Shown here one piece after another: positions 39,156 through 44,223 of a DNA stretch of 44,223 bases. Numbering within the stretch: the stretch's first letter is position 1; each line of letters starts with the position of its first letter. A program made the position numbers and the translations under genes. The notes below the pieces were generated by a model. The model saw only the letters and a program-made list of their open reading frames with translations. It was not told the origin of the DNA and searched no databases. Source of the DNA: JAITWN01 sp964581365 (lineage in GTDB: Bacteria; Pseudomonadota; Gammaproteobacteria; SZUA-140); assembly GCA_964581365.1 (NCBI GenBank), contig CAZOOF010000014.1, positions 1 to 44,223 on the forward strand, given 5' to 3'.

Positions 39156-39755
39156 TCACTCGCTGCGCTTCACCGTCTGGCGCGTGTGCGCGTCTTCCAG
39201 GTTGCGCTCCATCTCCCGCAACAGCTTGCGCAGCATGGATTTCATTACGGCCGGACCGATGAAGGGAGGCACCGCGAAATCCGGTTCGAGTTCGGCGCGC
39301 AGGCGCAGCAGCGTCCCCTCGCCGGCGGGTTCCAGGTCCCAGCGCTCACGGTCATAGCGGAAATGGCCCGCGCCGCGCACGCCCTCGCCGGTGACGACAC
39401 GGTCGTCGCGGCCGGTCTGGTAGAGGGTAACTTTCTCCGCCTCGGTGCAGAAGAACAGGATGCAGTCGCGGACCACCATCGACACCGGCCGGGCGCCGGC
39501 GGCGCCGCTGGGGCGCGCGTCAGGAGGCAGCTGCTCGACGAAGCCGGCGCGGCGTATCACCTTTGACAGACCGGTCCACCGTTTCGGCTCTTCGAACAGG
39601 CGCAGCAGCTCGGCGGGCGGAACGTCGATTTCGACTTCAAACTGGACGTGAAAGCGGCGCTGTTCGCGCTTGACCTGGAGGTCGAGAATGTCGGCCATGG
39701 CCGGGGCCGCGCCGGCCAGCGCAGTGCACAGCAGCAGGCGCGGCCAGGCGCGCAA
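39156..39755 (-). CDS. Exported START/SRPBCC-like (polyketide cyclase-type) protein, function unknown
   Basis: A 199-residue protein with a signal peptide (MRAWPRLLLCTALAGAAPAMA) followed by a fold typical of the SRPBCC superfamily. FEVEIDVPPAELLRLFEEPKRWTGLSKVIRR at the start, long beta strands (RVVTGEGVRGAGHFRYDRERWDLEP) and a long C-terminal helix (PAVMKSMLRKLLREMERNLED) match the cup-and-helix layout for hydrophobic ligands. The start is TTG at 39755, three bases after the M23 peptidase stop, so the two are co-translated. A periplasmic lipid- or ligand-binding role is plausible but not shown. The stop TGA abuts the nrdJ stop with no gap. Confidence 0.78.
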   Translation of the reverse strand: MRAWPRLLLCTALAGAAPAMADILDLQVKREQRRFHVQFEVEIDVPPAELLRLFEEPKRWTGLSKVIRRAGFVEQLPPDARPSGAAGARPVSMVVRDCILFFCTEAEKVTLYQTGRDDRVVTGEGVRGAGHFRYDRERWDLEPAGEGTLLRLRAELEPDFAVPPFIGPAVMKSMLRKLLREMERNLEDAHTRQTVKRSE

Positions 39756-39758
39756 GGA

Positions 39759-40622
39759 TCAGTCCCCTTCGGCCAGGAACAGCTTGGGATCGACGCGGGC
39801 GTCGTTGAGACTCACCGTCCAGTGCAGATGCGGCCCGGTGGCGCGTCCGCTCTTGCCCACGGTGCCGATGATGTCGCCCGCGGCCACGATCATGCCTTCC
39901 TCGACGCGGATCTCATCGAGATGGCAGTACATGGTGATCAGGCCCTGACCGTGGTCGAGAAACACGGTGCGGCCGTTGAAGTAGTAGTCTCCGGTGTCGA
40001 TCACGGTTCCCGGCGCCGGCGCTAACACCGGCGTGCCCAGTGGCGCGGCGATGTCGAGTCCGCTGTGGGGACGACGCGGCTCACCGTTGAAGTAGCGCCT
40101 GAGGCCGAAGGCGCTGCTTTCCCGGCCTTCGACCGGCAGCATGAAGCGCAGCGGCGGTTCCGGATGCTCCACCCAGCGGGCATAGAGCGCGCGCTGGTGC
40201 ACGGCCTCGGTGTTGATGCGGCGCAGATCGTCCTCCGGCGGCGTCACCATGCGCTGGTCACTCAGCGTGATGTGCTGCACTTCGTAGGCTTTGTCGACGA
40301 TGTCGAAGGCGAGGCGGAGGCCGGCCGGACGCAGTTCGGCCTCGTGCGCGCCGGGGGCGGCTTCCAGCGGAATGCCGATCACCGCGACCCAGCCGTCCTC
40401 GCCGCGCGTCACCAGCACGCGCCGCTCGCGGTACCAGACCTCGGGTGGATCGCCGTCGCCGGCGCCCAGCGGCAGCAGGATCATGCCGCCAGGCACCGCG
40501 GCGGGCGGCGGCAGTCCGGCGGCGAGCGCCGCCGAGGCCCATGCGCACAGCAGGAGCAGGAGACTGAGGTTTCGTCCGGATCGCTTCATGTCGCACGCAT
40601 TCCTTGGTGTCAGGCCGGTCAT
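39759..40622 (-). CDS. M23-family peptidase (LytM/peptidoglycan endopeptidase)
   Basis: Secreted zinc metallopeptidase expected to cut peptide cross-links in peptidoglycan. The signal peptide core is LSLLLLLCAWASAALA. An N-terminal beta domain follows, then the LytM domain (about 175-280) with zinc ligands in PHSGLDIAAPLGTPV (HxxxD), YCHLDEI, and PHLHW (HxH), so the site looks complete and active. Start: ATG at 40622 overlapping the xseA stop (ATGA), or ATG at 40589 (MKRSGRNLSLL) with AAGGA ten bases before it. The latter gives a more standard signal peptide. It forms a minus-strand run with xseA and the SRPBCC-like gene. Confidence 0.88.
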   Translation of the reverse strand: MTGLTPRNACDMKRSGRNLSLLLLLCAWASAALAAGLPPPAAVPGGMILLPLGAGDGDPPEVWYRERRVLVTRGEDGWVAVIGIPLEAAPGAHEAELRPAGLRLAFDIVDKAYEVQHITLSDQRMVTPPEDDLRRINTEAVHQRALYARWVEHPEPPLRFMLPVEGRESSAFGLRRYFNGEPRRPHSGLDIAAPLGTPVLAPAPGTVIDTGDYYFNGRTVFLDHGQGLITMYCHLDEIRVEEGMIVAAGDIIGTVGKSGRATGPHLHWTVSLNDARVDPKLFLAEGD

Positions 40623-42028
40623 CAGGCGGGACTTCCGCTTTCGTCGTCCGCATCGGTGCGCGCCAGCACCCGGCAGCGCAGGCTGCCGCGCGCCAGCCGC
40701 GCATCGATCTCGGCTCCCGGCTGCACCTCGCGGCTGTCCGTGAGCACGTGTCCATCGCTCTGGCGGACGACGGCGTAACCGCGCGCCAGCGTGGCGAGCG
40801 GGCTCAGCGCTTCCAGGGCGCCGGCACGATGCTCGAGGCGGCCGCGCAGGCGTTCGAGCCGGGCGTACATGGCGGCGATCAGCTGCCGCTGATGAACCGC
40901 CGAGCGGTTACAGGCCGCTCGTATCGCCGGCAGCGGTGAATGCCGCAGCAGCCGCGCGCGCGCCTCCCGGCGCCGCATGTCGCAGCGCTCGAGGATGGCC
41001 CGCATGGCGCGGGCGGCACGGCGCTCGAGCTCATCGACGCGCTGGGCCTGCTGACGCAGGCGCTGCGCAGGGTGCTGCTGATGCAGACGTTTGATCAGCC
41101 ATTGCAGACGTTCTTCGCGGCGCTCCAGCGCGCTCTCCATCAGCCCGGCGATGCGCGCATCCAGCCGGGCGAAATGGCGTTGCCATTCGCCAGCGTCGGG
41201 GCTGACGCATTCAGCTGCGCCCGAGGGCGTGGGGGCGCGCAGATCAGCGACGAAATCGGCGATGGTGACGTCGGTCTCATGACCGACGCCGGCAACCAGC
41301 GGAATTTCGCAGTCCGCAATGGCGCGTGCCACCACTTCCTCGTTGAAGGCCCACAGATCTTCGAGCGAGCCGCCGCCGCGGCAGAGAATGAGGACATCGC
41401 ATTCCCGCCGCGCGGAGGCGAGACGGATGCCGCGGGCGATCTCGGCGCCGGCGGTCTTGCCCTGGACGGGCACCGGATAGATGAGCACCGGGATCGCGGG
41501 AAAGCGGCGGCGCAGCACGGTGAGCACGTCGCGCACGGCGGCGCCGGTGGGCGAGGTGATGACCCCGATGCGCCGCGGCAGCGCGGGCAGGGAGCGCTTG
41601 CGTTCGCCGTCGAACAGGCCTTCGGCGGCGAGACGGGCCTTCAGCTCCTCGAAGGCGCGCTGCAGCGCGCCGTCGCCCGCTTCCTCCATGTGCTCGACGA
41701 TGAGCTGGTAATCGCCGCGCGGCTGATAGAGGCTGACCCGGGCCCGCACCAGCACGCGGGCGCCGTCGGCGGGGCGGAAGCGCAGGGTCTGGCGGCGGCT
41801 GCGGAACATGGCGCAGCGGACCTGGGCCTGGGCATCCTTGAGGGAGAAGTAGATGTGGCCGGAGGAGGGCGCGGCCAGATTGGACAGTTCGCCCTCGACG
41901 TGAACCGACGCGAATTCGCCCTCGAGCAGGGCGCAGACCTCACGATTCAGGCGCGAGACGGTGTAGACGTCCCTGCCGGCGGAAGCGGCCGCCGGGAGCC
42001 ACGAGCGCGGCAAATCGTCGGAGTTCAT
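40622..42028 (-). CDS. xseA: Exodeoxyribonuclease VII large subunit
   Basis: Nuclease acting on single-stranded DNA from both ends, with small subunit XseB (not in this window). The 468 residues have the N-terminal OB fold (YTVSRLNREVCALLEGEFASVHVEGELSN), the catalytic core with PRRIGVITSPTGAAVRDVL, LILCRGGGSLEDLWAFNEE and AGVGHETDVTIADFVADLRAPTPSGAAE, and a long Arg-rich coiled-coil C-terminus. ATG at 42028. A minus-strand -10-like AATAAT (revcomp of 42053-42058) lies upstream. The xseA/guaB divergent pair is conserved in gammaproteobacteria. Confidence 0.96.
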   Translation of the reverse strand: MNSDDLPRSWLPAAASAGRDVYTVSRLNREVCALLEGEFASVHVEGELSNLAAPSSGHIYFSLKDAQAQVRCAMFRSRRQTLRFRPADGARVLVRARVSLYQPRGDYQLIVEHMEEAGDGALQRAFEELKARLAAEGLFDGERKRSLPALPRRIGVITSPTGAAVRDVLTVLRRRFPAIPVLIYPVPVQGKTAGAEIARGIRLASARRECDVLILCRGGGSLEDLWAFNEEVVARAIADCEIPLVAGVGHETDVTIADFVADLRAPTPSGAAECVSPDAGEWQRHFARLDARIAGLMESALERREERLQWLIKRLHQQHPAQRLRQQAQRVDELERRAARAMRAILERCDMRRREARARLLRHSPLPAIRAACNRSAVHQRQLIAAMYARLERLRGRLEHRAGALEALSPLATLARGYAVVRQSDGHVLTDSREVQPGAEIDARLARGSLRCRVLARTDADDESGSPA

Positions 42029-42075
42029 AGCGGTCCGCGGAGAAAAAGAAGCATTATTCCATGGAGTTGGCAGGT

Positions 42076-42104
42076 TTACCAGCCGCCGCCGGATCCCCTA
42101 TAAT
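42076..42104 (+). promoter_or_regulatory. guaB: Promoter of guaB, with a possible divergent xseA promoter on the same -35 box
   Basis: TTACCA (42076-42081, 4 of 6) and a perfect TATAAT (42099-42104) are 17 bases apart; transcription would begin near 42111, 22 bases before the guaB ATG. On the minus strand the same hexamer reads TGGTAA. It is 17 bases from AATAAT (42058-42053), a weaker promoter candidate for xseA. No PurR-type operator is recognisable. Confidence 0.72.
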
Positions 42105-42132
42105 AAGCCAATTTACCTTCAGGCAGGCCCCC

Positions 42133-43593
42133 ATGAGAATCGTTCAGGACGCACTTACCTTCGACGATGTTTTGCTGGTCCCCGACCATTCCGTCGTCCT
42201 GCCCCGCGAGGTCAGTCTCTCCACCCGGCTGACACGGAACATTTCCCTTAACGTTCCCATCGTGTCCGCTGCGATGGACACGGTTACCGAAGCGCGGCTC
42301 GCGATCGCCCTGGCGCAGGAAGGCGGCATCGGCATCATCCACAAGAACATGTCCGCCGAGCAGCAGGCGCTCGAGGTCAGCAAGGTCAAGAAGTTCGAGA
42401 GCGGAGTCATCAAGGATCCGATCACGGTGACGCCGCAGACCAGCATTCGCAAGGTGCTGGAAATCACTCGTGACAACGAGATTTCCGGCGTGCCGGTGGT
42501 GGAGGGCGACGAACTGCTCGGCATCGTCACCAGCCGCGATCTGCGTTTCGAGACCCGTCTCGATCAGCCGGTATCGACCATCATGACGCCGAAGGACCGG
42601 CTGGTGACGGTGCGTGAAGGCGCCGAGCGCGACGAGATCATCGGCCTGCTGCACAAGCACCGCATCGAAAAGGTGCTGGTGGTGAACGACAAGTTCCTGC
42701 TGCGCGGCCTGATCACCGTCAAGGACATCCAGAAATCTACCGATTACCCGCGCGCCTGCAAGGATGCGCATGGCCGCCTGCGCGTCGGCGCGGCGGTAGG
42801 CACCGCCGACGACGGCCGTGTCGAGGCGCTGGTCGCCGCCGGCGTGGACGTCATCGTAGTCGACACCGCGCACGGCCATTCGCAGCGCGTCAGCGACAAG
42901 GTGCGCAGCATCAAGCAGACCTATCCCCACATCCAGGTGATCGGCGGCAACATCGCCACCGCCGAAGCGGCGCAGGCACTGGTCGAGGCCGGCGCGGACG
43001 GCGTGAAGGTCGGCATCGGTCCGGGCTCGATCTGCACCACGCGCATTGTCACCGGCGTCGGCGTGCCGCAGGTGACGGCGATCGCCAACGTCGCCGCGGC
43101 GCTGCAGGGCAGCGACGTCCCGCTGATCGCCGATGGCGGCATCCGTTACTCGGGTGACATCGCCAAGGCCATCGCCGCCGGAGCGCATGCCGTCATGATC
43201 GGCAGCATGTTCGCCGGCACCGAGGAATCCCCGGGCGAAGTCGAGCTGTACCAGGGACGTTCCTACAAGGCCTATCGCGGCATGGGCTCGCTAGGCGCGA
43301 TGTCGGATTCGTTCAGTTCCGCCGACCGCTACTTCCAGGATGCCGACGTCGGCGTCGAGAAGCTGGTGCCGGAAGGCATCGAGGGTCGGGTGCCGTACAA
43401 GGGCACGGTGGTCGCCATCATCCATCAGCTGATCGGCGGCCTGCGCGCCAGCATGGGGTACACCGGTTCGCGCGACATCGAAGGGATGCGCACGCGGCCG
43501 AAGTTCGTGCGCATCACCGGTGCCGGCATGCGCGAAAGCCACGTGCATGACGTGACCATCACCAAGGAAGCGCCGAACTACCGCATCGACTGA
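42133..43593 (+). CDS. guaB: Inosine-5'-monophosphate dehydrogenase
   Basis: Oxidises IMP to XMP with NAD, the committed step to guanine nucleotides. The 486 residues show the family start LTFDDVLLVPDHSVVLP, two CBS domains in the insert (about 90-205), the DTAHGHSQRV and GGNIATAEAA segments, the catalytic loop GPGSICTTR with C301, GGIRYSGDIAKA and the flap MGSLGAMS with KLVPEGIEGRVPY. The frame is open from 42061, but the ATG at 42133 is canonical and lies downstream of the promoter. It is followed by a strong hairpin, then guaA. Confidence 0.98.
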   Translation: MRIVQDALTFDDVLLVPDHSVVLPREVSLSTRLTRNISLNVPIVSAAMDTVTEARLAIALAQEGGIGIIHKNMSAEQQALEVSKVKKFESGVIKDPITVTPQTSIRKVLEITRDNEISGVPVVEGDELLGIVTSRDLRFETRLDQPVSTIMTPKDRLVTVREGAERDEIIGLLHKHRIEKVLVVNDKFLLRGLITVKDIQKSTDYPRACKDAHGRLRVGAAVGTADDGRVEALVAAGVDVIVVDTAHGHSQRVSDKVRSIKQTYPHIQVIGGNIATAEAAQALVEAGADGVKVGIGPGSICTTRIVTGVGVPQVTAIANVAAALQGSDVPLIADGGIRYSGDIAKAIAAGAHAVMIGSMFAGTEESPGEVELYQGRSYKAYRGMGSLGAMSDSFSSADRYFQDADVGVEKLVPEGIEGRVPYKGTVVAIIHQLIGGLRASMGYTGSRDIEGMRTRPKFVRITGAGMRESHVHDVTITKEAPNYRID

Positions 43594-43601
43594 TGCAGAG
43601 C

Positions 43602-43636
43602 GAAGACGCGGCGCAGGCCGCGTCTTCATTCTCTTT
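43602..43636 (+). terminator. Hairpin terminator between guaB and guaA
   Basis: A perfect 11-bp stem (43602-43612 with 43617-43627, GCAG loop) starts eight bases after the guaB stop and is followed by ATTCTCTTT. The T-rich tail is broken by C, so it may attenuate rather than fully stop transcription into guaA. In E. coli guaB and guaA are one operon. Confidence 0.7.
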
Positions 43637-43686
43637 AGCACTGGTACCGACGTTCAGAACACACATTCATTCACGGTAAGCGCGCC

Positions 43687-44223
43687 TTGACCCTCGAAAG
43701 CAACATCCACTCCGACCGCATCCTGATCCTCGACTTCGGCTCGCAGTACACCCAGCTCATCGCCCGCCGCATCCGCGAAGCCGGCGTCTACTGCGAAATT
43801 CACCCTTGGAACATGGACGATGCCGCGCTGCGCGCCTTCGCCCCTCGCGGCATCATCCTCTCCGGTGGACCGGATACGGTGACCGCGGCCGAGACCGGAC
43901 GCGCGCCGCAGCTGGTGTTCGAGCTGGGAGTGCCAGTGCTCGGCATCTGCTACGGCATGCAGACCATGGCGGCGCAGCTCGGCGGCCAGGTCGAATCGGC
44001 GCGGCGGCGCGAATTCGGCTACGCGCAGGTGCGCGCGCGCGGACACACGCGGCTGCTGCGCGACATCGAGGACCACACCACGCCGGAAGGCTACGGCATG
44101 CTCGACGTGTGGATGAGCCATGGCGACCACGTCGTCCAGCTGCCGCCCGGCTTCAAGCTGATGGCGAGCACCGACAACGCGCCGATTTCCGGCATGGCCG
44201 ACGAAGAGCGCGGCTTCTACGGC
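43687..44223 (+). CDS. guaA: GMP synthase (glutamine-hydrolysing), 5' part only
   Basis: Converts XMP to GMP with glutamine and ATP. The first 179 residues are present and the gene runs off the right edge. The visible part is the class I glutamine amidotransferase domain: RILILDFGSQYTQLIARRIRE, GIILSGGPDTV, the nucleophile loop LGICYGMQTMA and VWMSHGDHV. The full ATP-pyrophosphatase domain lies beyond the window. The start is TTG at 43687 (TLESNIHSDRILIL), with only GGTAAG upstream as a weak ribosome site. No ATG or GTG lies nearer the family boundary. guaB-guaA order is standard. Confidence 0.95.
   Translation, partial: MTLESNIHSDRILILDFGSQYTQLIARRIREAGVYCEIHPWNMDDAALRAFAPRGIILSGGPDTVTAAETGRAPQLVFELGVPVLGICYGMQTMAAQLGGQVESARRREFGYAQVRARGHTRLLRDIEDHTTPEGYGMLDVWMSHGDHVVQLPPGFKLMASTDNAPISGMADEERGFYG

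Noticed and set aside
42029..42132. PurR operator before guaB
   Set aside because: No sequence close to the ACGCAAACGTTTGCGT consensus was found; only the promoter is convincing.
1..44223. tRNA, rRNA, CRISPR arrays, transposases, prophage genes
   Set aside because: None were seen on reading the window; coding density is almost complete and all non-coding gaps are under 300 bases.

Overview
This window is a densely packed, high-GC chromosomal segment of a gammaproteobacterium. The gene orders dnaK-dnaJ-dapB, ypjD/ffh-rpsP-rimM-trmD-rplS, xerD-dsbC, mutS-fdxA, suhB/trmJ-cysE-iscR, ndk-rlmN-pilW-rodZ-ispG-hisS-yfgM-bamB-der and xseA/guaB-guaA are hallmarks of that class. The adenosylcobalamin-type ribonucleotide reductase, 7Fe ferredoxin and AddAB-like nuclease pair point to a Pseudomonas-, Chromatiales- or Ectothiorhodospira-like lineage rather than an enteric one. 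The genus cannot be fixed from this sequence alone. No rRNA, tRNA, CRISPR array, insertion sequence or prophage was seen, and nothing looks recently transferred.

Layout. 1-3756 (+): the 3' end of dnaK, dnaJ, dapB, and a signal-peptide outer-membrane-barrel-like protein in the place often held by carA. 3815-5675: ypjD (-) diverging from a metallo-beta-lactamase-fold, cyclic-nucleotide-phosphodiesterase-like gene (+). 5764-9272 (+): ffh, then the rpsP-rimM-trmD-rplS translation operon, closed by a strong hairpin. 9417-17630 (+): a small exported protein made of three 35-residue repeats, xerD (no ordinary start codon for its full N-terminus), a dsbC with lipoprotein-like features, and an AddB-like/AddA-like nuclease-helicase pair. 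17667-24303 (-): transcribed in the order suhB, sseA-type rhodanese, a MotA/TolQ/ExbB-like proton channel, a MotB-like stator subunit carrying a von Willebrand A domain, mutS, fdxA. 24444-37327 (+): trmJ-cysE, an IscR-regulated short isc set (iscR, cysteine desulfurase, iscA; no iscU, hscBA or fdx), then ndk through der. 37332-39155 (+): class II ribonucleotide reductase. 39156-42028 (-): xseA, an M23 peptidase and an exported SRPBCC-like protein. 42133-44223 (+): guaB and the start of guaA.

Most of the window is housekeeping: protein folding, SRP targeting, ribosome and tRNA maturation, chromosome dimer resolution, DNA repair, Fe-S assembly, isoprenoid and purine synthesis, and envelope assembly (BamB, RodZ, PilW, M23). 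Genes are tightly coupled: many starts overlap the preceding stop by 1-4 bases, often with GTG or TTG starts. The regulatory signals that read most clearly are a 25-bp IscR type 1 operator over the iscR promoter, a compact boundary where the iscA-side terminator and the ndk promoter overlap, a strong guaB promoter, and hairpin terminators after rplS and guaB.

The most unusual content is the two-gene MotA-like/VWA module. It keeps the stator Asp and a complete MIDAS site but has no peptidoglycan-binding OmpA domain. Next are the missing canonical start of xerD, the triplicated-repeat protein before it, and the reduced isc cluster.
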